Assembly: GCA_963691705.1 (NCBI GenBank)
Contig: OY829539.1
Span: 48,644,327 to 48,708,326, forward strand
DNA length: 64,000 nt
From: Viola odorata
Lineage: Eukaryota > Streptophyta > Magnoliopsida > Malpighiales > Violaceae
Reading direction: 5' to 3'
In this document: positions 47,043 to 58,354 of the stretch, piece by piece
Layout of the letters: the number at the start of each line of letters is the position of its first letter
Numbering within the stretch: the first letter of the stretch is position 1
Made by a program: the position numbers and the translations under genes
Notes under the pieces: generated by a model
The model's input: the letters and a program-made list of their open reading frames with translations, nothing else
Database searches by the model: none
Told to the model about the DNA's origin: nothing

Positions 47043-48007
47043 TCTGTTATCGGAAAATTACGAATAAACAAAGTCCAAAGACGAATATTGGAGAGCGAGA
47101 AGGTAGTAGAAGAAGGAGAAGATGGTTATGGAATTTAAAATTTTTAATTTTAGGGAAAAAAATGCAATTATGATGTTTCTTTTTTCTAGGAAGGGAAGGA
47201 ATTGTTGTGTCCTGTTTGGGAGTTTGGAAAAGTAGAACTAGACAAGGGAAAGATCGCCTACCAAAGCTGAACTGAACCGAACCGGATTTATTCTTTTTGA
47301 AACAAAAAGGAAGCCGACCTGGTGATCTAATCCAACCCAATGGCCAATGCAATAAGGATCGAATATGCCTCCACTTTTAAATTTTATTATTACACTCATT
47401 TTTATTAATACTATATTTTGTTTTCTTCCTCAAATAAACTACCTATAATTAAAATTTTAAGACAAATACCATTCGCGCCACATCCCAACATAAATCAACG
47501 GGAAATCATTTGCATTTAAAGCTATCACATTTGATAGGCAATCAAACTCGATGATAACCCTATCCACCTCCCATTGATAGGCCTGTGTCATGGCATCTCG
47601 CATCTCGCATCGCGAGTGTCTCCGCTGTATCAATCCTATGTCCTTGTTCTAAGAAAATGGAACCAACAAACACCGTAGAACCTCTAAAAACCCATGCGAT
47701 AAAGCCTAAACCCGAAATCCCAATTACGATAGCTAAGTTTTTCCGTGTGGGGAGAGAGTCATTACCCAAGCGCCACATAAAGTTCTTAAATTTTAGGGTA
47801 GCGTTTAGTTCACAGAATACTACTTTTCCCCTTGGAATCACTCTCCCGGGAGAGTGATTGAGGGGAATATCAATTTTTTGTATTTGGTTGATATTTAAGA
47901 TTCCTGGGAAAATAACATTATTGTGTTTGTTTTGTACTTGGAAATTCTTAAGAAAAGTAAAAAAAATGATTACTTTATCATTTTTTTATATATTTGTGTC
48001 TTTATTA

Positions 48008-48134
48008 CTCCCTCCGGTGTGAATTAAACGTCGTTTTAAGATTTGCTTTTACGGTAGCTTTTACTTGTATTTTTAGTGTTAAACCTACTGAATATTGGGT
48101 TGCGAGAAAGATATTTAATTTGCACCAGAGGGAG
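48008..48134. mobile_element. Short Stowaway MITE, 127 bp
   Basis: CTCCCTCCGGTGTGAATTAA at the left and TTTGCACCAGAGGGAG at the right are inverted, with TA on both sides (48006-48007, 48135-48136). Confidence 0.75.
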
Positions 48135-48856
48135 TATCTTGTTATGTGTCTTTTGTTATCTTGTTAGGTGTCTAATTATTCTTTTTTATATATATTGTGC
48201 TACACAGTTTGCACTAAAAACGTTAGACTTTCTTTCTATTTAATCTGTCTATCTTTCAACAATCAAAGTATGAAATGAGTTTGTTTTATGACTATGATTT
48301 TTTGCAAGTTAAAGATCATGAAAAATGACATAACCTTCGTATTAGAGTCCTTAAAAATTATAGCAAAGTATGACACATATTGTTCTAGCAATGCAAAAAG
48401 AACATAATTGCAACAATAGATAAGTCTAGGATAGGGATTTCTTGGATGATTTGTTTTCGTTCCTAACCATATTTTCTTCTACCTATTATTATTTACATCA
48501 TTACTATGTAATTTTTATGTGATTATTATAATTTTTATGTAATTATTATAATTTTTATGTAATTAAAATAATTTTTATGTATTTATTATAATTTTTATGT
48601 AATTAATTATAATTTTTATGTAATTAATTAGAATTTTTGTGTAATTAATATTTTTTTGTGTAATTAATATAATTTGACGAAATTTTAGAAAACAGAGAAG
48701 GAAGAAGACACTTTATTATGTTATTTTTTTATAATTAGTTTTGAAAAAATATGTTATTTAACAAAAAAAATTACTTTCCAGTAGGGGGAATCACTCTCCC
48801 CACCCTCTAGCCAAGGAATCACTTTCCCCAATTTTTGGGAAAGTCAAGGCGGTCAA

Positions 48857-51800
48857 TGTTGATACCCGAATTTTGACGCCATTTTAATTAATTTTAGCAT
48901 TTCTGCCATTTTAATTAATTGAATGTCATTTTTAATTAATTTACTGTCCTTAGCATTTTTTGATTTTCATCGCATTTTTATCGTCGTTGTTAGTATCGTC
49001 AGCTTTCGAAATCGCGTTTTTAATTTTCCGTCACGTATTTTCGTTATTATTATCATTAATATTTTTAGCCTTAAAAATTACTTTTTTAATTATCCGTTAG
49101 TCGTTTACTAGTTATTTCTTCGTTTTAGGTCATCACATGAATTTAAGGATTTTTAGTATTTTAGCGCATTTTTTAGTATTTCTATTTTTTATTATTATTT
49201 TTGTTCGAGCTTTTATTGGACCCAAGTAAGTTCGCTTGGACAATAGATCGAATTTGGAATGTTTTCCATCAACTAGTTGCTACCTTTTTTTTCGTTCACA
49301 ACGGCCTACAACGTTTCGTGTAACTTTCGTCATAACGTCATTTATTTTCCGTCCGAACATTTCACGTTTTTAAACGAGAAAATAAACACGTTAAACGAAA
49401 AATTCTCGTCATTCGCTGTAGACGGTTAAACTCGTCGTATTTTTCTCTACGCGCTGGCACTTTCGGCTCGAAAATTCAGAACATTTGTTCGCGAGAACCG
49501 GCTCGAGACCATTTAAATAAGTTAAAGGGCCATTTAATCATGGTAGTTGATCTGGTCAACCGAGAAAAGTCAACCAGATCAACGACCCTTGAATTAGTGT
49601 GCATGGCACACGTGAATAGGGTGGAAGTGAACCAGCAGCGGAGCAGGCCACCGAGCAGCCTGCTCCCGACGTCCTGTCCCATCAACAGCCATCACCTCAG
49701 CCCCTGCACGACCACTCGGCCTCCACGCGCGTCCCTCGCGTCTGGCAGCCACGCGATCGATTGCCTATAAATACAAGCCTCCCTCCTTCGTTCAAACGGC
49801 ACCAAAATCTCAAGAGCAAGCTCTGCTCCTTCTCCCTCTTGACCGATAGCTCATGTAGAGCATCAGTCGCCGAGTTCAAAGTTTTTCCAGTAAGCTTTTT
49901 CAAGCTTTCTTTTCTTTCGCTTTTTGCATTTTTCTTTCTTTAATTCATTTTGCTTTGTTTTGATCGAATAAATTGCTAGTTTTTATGCCATTAATTCATG
50001 TGCATGACGTAGATTAAATATATGCTTTCAATTTGATTAATCATTAGCTAAATCGTGCGAATTAATTAGTTTCGGATAATAAATGGTTTAGTCATTTTTT
50101 CGAAATTAAACTCGGCACGTTTTAAATTAAAAATCAAGGTTCATACGGTCGAGAAGCCGTCGAGGAGACGAGCGTCTCAGTACGAAGATCTTTCAAAACA
50201 GCCACCTGTGGTCGGAGCTTGGCCGCCGGCAGTGGTGCCGGCGACCAAGGAAGGTGACGATGAATAGTGCCATAATGGCCTATTCATGCGTCAAGGTGAT
50301 GGACTTGGCCCATCACCGCGCCTTCCATTTTTCATGGCCCAAGCACTATTCCTGGCCCATTTCTCATTTTTTCAAATTGGGCCCAGCCCATTGTCATTTT
50401 CTTTCGCGATCTTGGATCGCATTTTCGTAAAAATGTTCAAATGTTTCGTATGATTATTTTTCGTACTAACACTTTAATTTTCTGTACCTATCAAATGTTT
50501 AATTTATTCGCACTTTAATTTTCCGCAATTTACTTTCAGCAATTTAAATTCAATTTACCGCCTACATGGTCGGTCGCAAATATCAACTGTTTATTTTCTG
50601 CAAATATCAGCCCATTTATTTTCTGCAAATATCAAACTGTTTATTTTCTGCAAATATCAACCTGTTTATTTTTTGCAAATATCAACCTGTTTATTTTCTG
50701 GAATATCAACTTGTTTAAATTTCTGCAAATCATCAACTATTAATTTTCTGCAATATCACTTGTTTAATTTTCTGCAAATCGTCAACTGCTTAATTTCTGC
50801 AAAATATCAAATCTTTAATTTTTCGTCAAAGTCATCACTTCATTTTTCGTCAAATCATCATTTAAATTCTGTACCTATCAATTGTTTAATTTATTCGCAC
50901 TTTAATTTTCAGCAATTTACTTTCAGCAATTTAAATTCAATTTACCGCCTACATGGTCGGTCGCAAATATCAACTGTTTATTTTCTGCAAATATCAATCC
51001 GTTTATTTTCTGCAAATATCAATCCGTTTATTTTCTGCAAATATCAAACTGTTTATTTTCTGCAAATATCAACCTGTTTATTTTTTGCAAATATCAACCT
51101 GTTTATTTTCTGGAATATCAACTTGTTTAAATTTCTGCAAATCATCAATTGTTAATTTTCTGCAATATCACTTGTTTAATTTTCTGCAAATCGTCAACTG
51201 CTTAATTTCTGCAAAATATCAAATCTTTAATTTTTCGTCAAAGTCATCACTTCATTTTTCGTCAAATCATCATTTAAATTCTCGCACTTATCAACTGTCA
51301 GCATTTAAATTTTCTGCACTTATCAAATCAGCATTTAAATTTTCTGCACTTATCAAATCATCATCTAAATTTTCGTATGCGTCAAATCATCATTTCTCGC
51401 ATACATTAAATCAGCATTTAAATTTTCTGCACCTGTCAAATCATCACTTAAATTTTCGTATGCGTCAAATCATCATTTCTCGCATACATTAAATCAGCAT
51501 TTAAATTTATCAAGTTATTATTCTTGCATTCATAAATTGCTTATTTATTTTTCGAGCTATCGCTAACACTCTCATCTTGTAGGTTTTAAATTCAAGCTTC
51601 GCTCGAAAGTACGCATTTCATTCCCTTTTATTTATTCAACGCTTTCCGTAAATATCAATCGTATGCCTGATATATAAAATTGCTAGGATTTAAAATCAAC
51701 CCACATGAACAACGTGTTTAAAGGCTTGCTTAAAATACTATGTTCATTTGATTTTAACCTCTCGCTTATATTGACTGCATGTACATGGGGACTTTCGATC

Positions 51801-52437
51801 CCACATCAGTTTATCATTTCAAAACCTCTCATTTAAATTTGTACTCTGTTAGTAATCCATGATAGAATCACGCAGTAATTAATCTAATCATGCATGGCCC
51901 GATGATGAAATAGAGGGCGCTCATTCACTTTTACGGAAAATTTAGTCCCATCACGTTACGGTCAGGAATAATCAATCGGTCTTGATAAACGGTAACCCCG
52001 TCCGAAAGATTTTAAAACGGTAACCCCGTCCAACGATTAATTATTCCTGAGCGGTCACGATCATAGAAAAGACTAAAGTGACGATTCCTCTGATGCCCCC
52101 CTTTTCAAAAACGCATTTTTATCAAACACCTTTTAAACACCTCTCTCATCAACCGGTAACTATTTTCGGATGTGACTCGGGTGCCTAACACCTTCCCGAG
52201 ACCATAATACGACCCCGAACTTTTGTCTGGGGTCCAGACCCCTTTTTTGTGCCTTTAGTTTTTATTTATTATATTTTTTATGCCATGACGATTAAGGTTC
52301 CCTAAACCTAGCAACCAAATTAGGGTGGCGACTTCATTGCACGCTGCTAGGCGTCCCTTTTACGCCGAGCATCGTAAGGTCTCAAGTTCGTTGCACACTC
52401 GCGAATAAACTCTTTTGTTAATTTTCGGGGCGCGACA
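48857..52437. mobile_element. Very long solo LTR (3581 bp), Ogre/Tat-like
   Basis: Begins TGTTGATACCCGAATTTTGACG, ends TTTTCGGGGCGCGACA, flanked by GTCAA at 48852-48856 and 52438-52442. No second LTR, primer site or coding domain is visible. The 3' part contains TTAGGGTGGCGACTTC and GACTCGGGTGCCTAACACC, phrases typical of Ogre/Tat LTR ends. The middle has a TATAAATACAAGCC (49766) and a 387-bp tandem duplication. An LTR of this size is known in Ogre elements; classification is by style, not by domain. Confidence 0.8.
50481..51254. repeat. 387-bp tandem duplication inside the solo LTR, built of about 20-bp AT-rich subrepeats
   Basis: Position 50481 (TCTGTACCTATCAA) recurs at 50868, and CCTACATGGTCGGTCGCAAA at 50561 recurs at 50948. 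Within each unit TATCAA(C/T)CTGTTTATTTTC and TGCAAA units repeat six or more times, and related TTTAAATTTTCTGCACTTAT units go on to about 51500. Confidence 0.88.
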
Positions 52438-52857
52438 GTCAAGGAAAGTTGGACTCCGAGGAAGAGTGATTCCTTGTCGCAACCGAACGCAATAAAACTC
52501 GGAATCTCAGATTCCCGAATCACTTTCCTTTCTGATTCCGCCAACCAAACGCTATCTAGAAGGATAGTTAAGCTCCACATATATTTCCACCAATTAATTC
52601 CGCTCTCCGATCCTACTGTGATGACATCATGCGATACTAGACAATGATAACCATTCCTTACTAAGTATTTTTTGTATGAGGTATTTTTCCACACAAGAGT
52701 ATCATTCGTTTCTCTCGATATATTTAGGATAGCCGATATCTCTTATGATAAATATATTTATTCCACCTAGTCAATCTTCCAGCATCTGTTCTCTTCGTCT
52801 ATCAGTTCACATACTATAACCTTTTCGTGGAAACCCGACACCGTCTCATCTCTAATA

Positions 52858-54014
52858 CTCCCTCCGTCCTTTAATAACTGACGCTTTCACTATTGACACG
52901 CATATTAAGAAGACCGAATGACTCTATTTGAGACAATTTTGCCCCGAACTTTTTATCGAACGTACTAGGGCTGCTCATACCGTCCGAAATTTTACGGTAG
53001 TGTCAAAAATTTCTACCGTACCGTACCGAACTACGTTTCGGTACCGTACCGAAATACCGAAATCAGTTCGGTACGGTACCGAAATACCGACCTTCAATAA
53101 TACAATTGTCAAAATCAAAATCAAACAAAGCCAAATCAAAATCAAAATCAAAATCAAACATGTTCATTAATCAATGCTGCAAAATCAAAATCAAACAAGC
53201 CAAATACCCATCCCACAATTCACAGAAACCTAACATTACAAACCAAATCAACATTAAAATCAGAATCAAAAAATTGGGATTAGGCAACCTTGGGGAGAAG
53301 AGATGTTGGAAATTGGGATTCATTATTTGACGACTTGGTAGGAGAGTGCCGGCCGAACAGATCTGGGGTTGTGGCGGACGAACAGATCTGGATTGCAGGA
53401 GAGTGGCCGGAGAGTGGCAGGAGAGGAGATCTGAAGTTGGCTTGGCAGGACAGATCGACGACGGAGAGGAGATGTTGTGTGTGGTGGCTGTTGATGGTCA
53501 TCACTTGTGGCCGCCGACGATGGTAGAAGGGAGTGGTAAGGGAGAGGATGGAAATCATGGAATGGAACGATGCTATTCTGTTGTGTATTTGAGAAGATGA
53601 GTTAGGAATAAGTTGTGTTTAATCCACGCCCATGCGGCCATGCCCATGCCCACAAAAGCCCATGCCCACCCAAGCCCACCAAGCCCACCAAGCCCATGTT
53701 CCCTTTAAAAAAATTCGGTATTTCGGTAATACCGAACCCACAAAAATACCGACCGTACCGTACCGAAATTTATTTCGGTACGGTACGGTAATACCGAAAT
53801 ACCGAATTTTGAAAAAAAATACCGTCCGAATTTGCGTTCGGACGGTATGGTAATTCGGTATTCGGTATTTCGGTGTGCAGCCCTAGAACGTACGTTAAGG
53901 ATTAACGTGCGTTTTAAAAAATACGGAATTCTTTTGTCTCAAATAGTGAGTCATCCGGTTTTCTTAATATGCGTGCCCAAAATCAAAGCGTCAATTATTA
54001 AAAGACGGAGAGAG
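52858..54014. mobile_element. Stowaway MITE interrupted by an hAT element
   Basis: Ends CTCCCTCCGTCCTTTAATAA and TTATTAAAAGACGGAGAGAG are inverted, with TA outside (52856-52857, 54015-54016). Its own length is about 229 bp once the hAT element and one 8-bp target copy are set aside. Arms share GACGCTTT(C/G) and CTTAATATGCGTG. Confidence 0.88.
52966..53885. mobile_element. Non-autonomous hAT element, 920 bp, with ACCGAAAT-type subterminal repeats
   Basis: Terminal inverted repeats TAGGGCTGC and GCAGCCCTA, and an exact 8-bp target duplication GAACGTAC at 52958-52965 and 53886-53893. Subterminal regions are packed with TACCGTACCGAAATACCG-type motifs in both orientations, likely transposase-binding repeats. 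The interior has AAATCAA repeats (53104-53200) and CCCATGCCCACC-like repeats (53620-53700). No transposase. Confidence 0.92.
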
Positions 54015-54300
54015 TATTAAGAAACCATAAGACCTTCTGGATACAAATTTTCTCCCAATTCCTCGGACGCCAATAGCTACCATTCCGGAGGTTGAAAAAT
54101 CATTATTATTATGTTCTTCATTTTCCAAAATGATAAATATTTTTAAATAAAATTTATACAATTATTGCAGTAATTTTTATACTTTTGTAACTTTGTTTCT
54201 GATTTTATTTTAAAATTAGATTATTATATATTGCGATTAATTTAATTACTTGACCCAAGCACCGAATTAGGTCAAGAATGGATAGGTCGGTTTGACAAAT

Positions 54301-54741
54301 ACATCTTGCCTTCTCATCTCCTCCCTGCTCGCTTGAAAGGTTCGCTAATTTGGACAAACCACAACCGCCGCCTTCCCCGCCTTATGCCACCGCCTTCCCC
54401 GCCTTATGCCACCGCCTAGCCTCTCTCACTCCTGAGACCTACGGTATCGCTCGCTCTCTATCTCCGTTCGAGCTACTAGATATGCTTTCAAAATCTCAAC
54501 GACGTATATGCACAGAGATCAACGCAGCTGCATCTAGGGTTTCTCCAATCCTCCACAGGAAAGAACCCAACAGAGATTCCATCCCTCACTTTTTGAATTT
54601 GCACATTGCCCGTCAAAAGTATTTTATAGCTTCTTCATAGGCATTTACCCAGATTAGGTTTTTCGTTTGGTGTTGTTGAATACATAGTTTATACTTTTTC
54701 GAAAGCAGTGAATTTGTTGTTGTTTATTGAGTTTAGGCAAG
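54301..54741 (+). promoter_or_regulatory. EFL1 leader with two upstream ORFs
   Basis: Precedes the EFL1 ATG. It contains a 22-bp direct duplication (CCTTCCCCGCCTTATGCCAC at 54370 and 54392), a short uORF at 54384-54419 (MPPPSPPYATA) and a second at 54482-54640 (52 residues). A TTTAG just before the ATG could be a splice acceptor, in which case part of this leader is intron. The reading frame through 54420-54640 has no stop but no known family. Confidence 0.45.
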
Positions 54742-57700
54742 ATGGGTGATGCCCAGAATACCAGAAATATGTGCATATTAGCTCATGTTGACCATGGCAA
54801 GACAACTCTTGCTGATCATCTCATTGCTGCCACTGGCGGTGGTGTGCTTCACCCTAAGTTAGCAGGGAAGCTTAGATTTATGGATTATCTCGATGAGGAG
54901 CAAAGGCGTGCAATCACCATGAAGAGCTCTTCCATTGCTCTTCGTTATAAAGAATATTCTATCAATCTTATAGATTCCCCGGGTCATATGGATTTTTGTA
55001 GTGAGGTTTCCACTGCTGCAAGGTTGAGTGATGGTGCATTGGTTCTGGTTGATGCTGTTGAGGGGGTTCACATACAGACTCACGCTGTTTTGCGTCAAGC
55101 GTGGATAGAGAAGCTGACACCTTGCTTGGTGCTTAATAAGATTGACAGGCTGATTTGTGAGTTGAAGTTAACACCCATGGAAGCATATAATCGACTCTTG
55201 AGGATTCTTCATGAAGTGAATGGGATAATGAGTTCATATAAGTCAGAGAAATATTTGTCTGATGTTGATTCACTACTTGCTGGGCCATCAGGTGAATTGG
55301 ACATTGAGAATATTGAGCTTATAGAGGACGATGAGGAGGATACTTTTCAACCACAGAAGGGGAATGTGGCATTTGTTTGTGCATTGGATGGGTGGGGTTT
55401 TGGTATTTGTGAGTTTGCTGAATTTTATGCTTCAAAGCTTAGTGCAAGTACAGTTGCATTGCAGAAGGCTTTGTGGGGCCCTAGATATTACAATCCAAAG
55501 ACAAAGATGATTGTTGGGAAGAAGGGCATTGAAGGATTAAGTAAGGCTCGCCCTATGTTTGTGCAGTTAGTGCTTGAGCCGCTGTGGCAAGTTTACCAGT
55601 CAGCGTTGGACCCTGATGGGAATAAAGGTTTACTTGAGAAAGTTATAAAGCAATTTAATTTGAACATACCACCTCGTGAGCTTCTGAATAAGGATCCAAA
55701 GGCTGTGCTTCAGTCCGTCATGAGCCGGTGGCTTCCTTTGTCAGATGCAATTTTGTCAATGGTAGTAAATTGTGTACCGGATCCTGTTATCTCTCAATCA
55801 TTAAGAATTTCACGTCTGATTCCTAAGAGAGAAGCTTTGATGAATGGGGTTGGCTCTAGTGTTTTTGAAGAGGCAAATCTTGTGAGAAAGTCTGTTGAAT
55901 CTTGTGATTCTAGCCCTACTGCACCTTGTGTTGCTTTTGTATCCAAGATGTTTGCTGTGCCTTCAAAGTTGCTACCTACAAGGGGTCCTAGTGGGGAGAT
56001 TTTGAGCAACTCAGGAGATGAGAATGGAAGCAGTGAATCAGATGAGTGCTTTCTGGCTTTTGCCAGAATTTTCAGTGGGACTCTTCATTCAGGTCAAAGA
56101 GTCTTTGTTCTTTCAGCTTTGTATGAGCCATCAAGGAGTGAATCAATGCAGAAGCATTTGCAGGAGGCTGAGTTGCACTCTTTGTATCTAATGATGGGTC
56201 AAGGCTTAACACCAGTAGCCTCTGCAAAGGCTGGGAATGTTGTGGCTATCCGTGGCCTTGGTCAGCAGATATTGAAAAGTGCTACTCTTTCATCAACTAG
56301 AAACTGTTGGCCTTTCTCAAGCATGACCTTTCAGGTTGCCCCAACTCTAAGAGTTGCCATTGAGCCATCAGATCCTGCAGATATGAATGTGCTGATGAAA
56401 GGTTTGAGGCTTCTAAACCGAGCAGATCCGTTTGTAGAGGTTAGTGTTTCTTCTCGAGGGGAGCATGTACTTGCTGCTGCAGGAGAGGTTCATCTAGAAC
56501 GATGCATCAAGGATCTGAAGGAGAGATTTGCAAAGGTGAGCCTGGAAGTCTCTCCGCCTATTGTCTCATATAAGGAGACTATTGAGGGAGAGCCTTCCAG
56601 TATGTTAGATAATTTGAAGGCATTGACTCGTGGCTCAGGTTGTATTGAGAAGGTAACAGCAAATGGAAGGTGTATTGTACGTGTGCAAGTTATGAAACTG
56701 CCGCCCTCGCTGACCAAGGTGCTTCATGAAAGCTCTGATATCCTTACTGACACTGTTGCTGGCAGGCTGGAGCAACCAAATAGAAACTTAGAAATACAGT
56801 CATCAACCATAATGCCAGATGATAATCCAATTGAAACATTAAAAAAACGCATAATGGATGCCGTGGAGAGTGACATATTGTTGTGGTTTGAGAATGACAA
56901 GGATCATGCTGAGAAGCATAAACTTAAGTGGCAACAAGTCCTTGCAAGGATGTGGGCACTTGGTCCAAGACAGGTTGGCCCAAACATCCTCTTAACTCCA
57001 GATTCTCAAAGCAGGAATAATGATTTGTCTGTTCTTATTCGAGGTTCGCCTCATGTTTCTGAGAGATTGGGGTTTGTCGAATCTTCTAGTGCCTCTCTTA
57101 TGTCTGCTGATGCATCTGTGGAAGCAACCGAAACATTGCTCATGGAAGCAAAGACTCTTGAGAACAGTGTAGTGTCTGGATTTCAACTGGCTACAGCAGC
57201 TGGCCCCTTGTGTGATGAACCGTTGTGGGGATTGGCCTTTATTGTTGAGGCTTTCATATCTCCTTTGGCTGATCAGTCTGGCAAGTCTGATTCTAACCAA
57301 CAATCTGAGCACTATGCAATCTTCACTGGGCAGGTTATGTCAGCTGTCAAGGATGCCTGTAGAGCAGCTGTACTGCAGAACAAACCACGGCTTGTTGAAG
57401 CAATGTACTTTTGTGAGTTGCACACACCAAATCAGTTTCTAGGTGCTATGTATGCTGTACTTAATCGCAGAAGGGCTCATATCTTGAAGGAGGAAATGCA
57501 GGAAGGATCTCCACTTTTCACAGTTCATGCATATCTTCCGGTGTCAGAAAGCTTTGGTTTTTCTGATGAGCTCAGGAGATGGACATCTGGTGCTGCAAGT
57601 GCTCTAATGGTGATTAGCCATTGGGAAACACTTCCCGAGGATCCATTTTTCGTACCGAAAACAGAAGAAGAGATTGAAGAGTTTGGAGATGGTGCTAGTG

Positions 57701-57819
57701 TTCTTCCAAATACTGCCAGAAAGCTCATCAATTGTGTCAGGCGACAGAAGGGCCTCCCTGTGGAGGAAAAAGTAGTCCAACATGCAACTAAACAGAGAAC
57801 CCTGGCTCGAAAGGTGTAG
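54742..57819 (+). CDS. EFL1: Elongation factor-like GTPase 1 (RIA1/EFL1), 60S ribosome maturation
   Basis: EFL1 is an EF-2 relative that, with SBDS, releases eIF6 from late cytoplasmic 60S subunits. The 1025-residue CDS is uninterrupted, close to other plant EFL1 lengths. G1 AHVDHGKT is at 14-21, G2 region RRAITMKSS at 55-63, G3 DSPGH at 78-82, G4 NKID at 132-135. An acidic insert (IELIEDDEEDTFQPQKGN) follows the GTPase core, distinguishing it from EF-2, and the EF-2 diphthamide loop is absent. Later are domain II (FARIFSGTLHSGQRVFVLS), EFG_II (PSDPADMNVLMKGLRLLNRA, AAGEVHLERCIKDLKERFA) and domains IV/V (VMSAVKDACRAA, EEMQEGSPLFTVHAYLPVSE, SGAASALMVISHWETLPEDP). The start is the first ATG giving MGDAQNTRNM. 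A 306-bp internal piece is repeated exactly at 63695-64000. Confidence 0.96.
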   Translation: MGDAQNTRNMCILAHVDHGKTTLADHLIAATGGGVLHPKLAGKLRFMDYLDEEQRRAITMKSSSIALRYKEYSINLIDSPGHMDFCSEVSTAARLSDGALVLVDAVEGVHIQTHAVLRQAWIEKLTPCLVLNKIDRLICELKLTPMEAYNRLLRILHEVNGIMSSYKSEKYLSDVDSLLAGPSGELDIENIELIEDDEEDTFQPQKGNVAFVCALDGWGFGICEFAEFYASKLSASTVALQKALWGPRYYNPKTKMIVGKKGIEGLSKARPMFVQLVLEPLWQVYQSALDPDGNKGLLEKVIKQFNLNIPPRELLNKDPKAVLQSVMSRWLPLSDAILSMVVNCVPDPVISQSLRISRLIPKREALMNGVGSSVFEEANLVRKSVESCDSSPTAPCVAFVSKMFAVPSKLLPTRGPSGEILSNSGDENGSSESDECFLAFARIFSGTLHSGQRVFVLSALYEPSRSESMQKHLQEAELHSLYLMMGQGLTPVASAKAGNVVAIRGLGQQILKSATLSSTRNCWPFSSMTFQVAPTLRVAIEPSDPADMNVLMKGLRLLNRADPFVEVSVSSRGEHVLAAAGEVHLERCIKDLKERFAKVSLEVSPPIVSYKETIEGEPSSMLDNLKALTRGSGCIEKVTANGRCIVRVQVMKLPPSLTKVLHESSDILTDTVAGRLEQPNRNLEIQSSTIMPDDNPIETLKKRIMDAVESDILLWFENDKDHAEKHKLKWQQVLARMWALGPRQVGPNILLTPDSQSRNNDLSVLIRGSPHVSERLGFVESSSASLMSADASVEATETLLMEAKTLENSVVSGFQLATAAGPLCDEPLWGLAFIVEAFISPLADQSGKSDSNQQSEHYAIFTGQVMSAVKDACRAAVLQNKPRLVEAMYFCELHTPNQFLGAMYAVLNRRRAHILKEEMQEGSPLFTVHAYLPVSESFGFSDELRRWTSGAASALMVISHWETLPEDPFFVPKTEEEIEEFGDGASVLPNTARKLINCVRRQKGLPVEEKVVQHATKQRTLARKV

Positions 57820-58354
57820 AGCTTGTTGACCAAATTTTGACATTTGCTTTAAGCAAGACCTTATGGTAAACATAGTTGACATACTTGGTAAAAGATCATG
57901 TCTAAACTAAGTCCTGCATTGGCTTTTCTTATGATGACAATAAAATTGCAGTGATTAGGTTGTCGCTTTTCTCGGTTGCTAATGAAGGGATTTTACCTAT
58001 ATCTTAAATGTGTACTTTCCATGTGAAAATATCGACACTAAAGTTGTGCAACATATAAGATAACTATCGAAAATCGAAATGACTGAGGAAAAAAACATGA
58101 ATAGGTTTGGATGAGAAAAAGAAATGATATTTTTTGAACGCAAACAAAAGACAATGTTTTGAGAATGCTACAATTATGCGCATACCCCTAATTACACGCT
58201 ATTACATGTTATCCTCGGTTAAATTCAATCGCATCAAATCCATATTACAGGAGGATTGCATCAAATCACAGGATATGATTCTGTGCAAAGTGCAAACAAT
58301 GGGAAGGAAAGAAAATTGAAAGAATCTACAAGTCCTAACTCTACCTTAACAACT

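Larger units (their letters stand above)
47797..52556. mobile_element. TIR element flanked by TAG, carrying a solo LTR and a Stowaway
   Basis: Ends GGTAGCGTTTAGTT and AACCAAACGCTATC are inverted (G(G/A)TAGCGTTT core), with TAG at 47794-47796 and 52557-52559. Removing it and one TAG rejoins the LINE frame as LTILLKFKNFMWRL, confirming a 3-bp target. Subterminal inverted GGAATCACTCTCCC / GGGAGAGTGATT blocks occur at both sides. A 3-bp duplication fits PIF/Harbinger or CACTA; the terminal sequence does not start CACTA. Its own length without the LTR and one GTCAA copy is about 1.17 kb, non-coding. Confidence 0.75.
47465..54085 (-). mobile_element. LINE 3' remnant on the minus strand, target of several later insertions
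   Basis: Pieces of one LINE ORF2 tail read on the minus strand: near 54085-54018 and 52855-52740 a degenerate FLN...RR(R)EQMLED region, 52694-52560 WKNTSYKKYLVRNGYHCL to WWKYMWSLTIL, then after the insertion 47796-47470 KFKNFMWRLGNDSLPTRKNL and RNase H (GFIAWVFRGSTVF, AETLAMRDA, VIIEFDCLSN). Similar order and motifs occur in the plus-strand LINE at 37140-39700. Between the zf-RVT and RNase H parts it has lost sequence. Many stops; no function left. Confidence 0.82.

Noticed and set aside
50673..51492. 160- and 179-codon frames rich in FCKYQ/FSANI repeats
   Set aside because: Translations of short tandem repeats inside the long solo LTR.
53280..53600. Three overlapping frames of about 80-90 codons
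   Set aside because: Inside the non-autonomous hAT element; none resembles a transposase.
5844..54085. Endogenous pararetrovirus or other integrated virus
   Set aside because: All reverse-transcriptase sequences belong to copia or LINE elements by domain order; no movement-protein or coat-protein signature seen.
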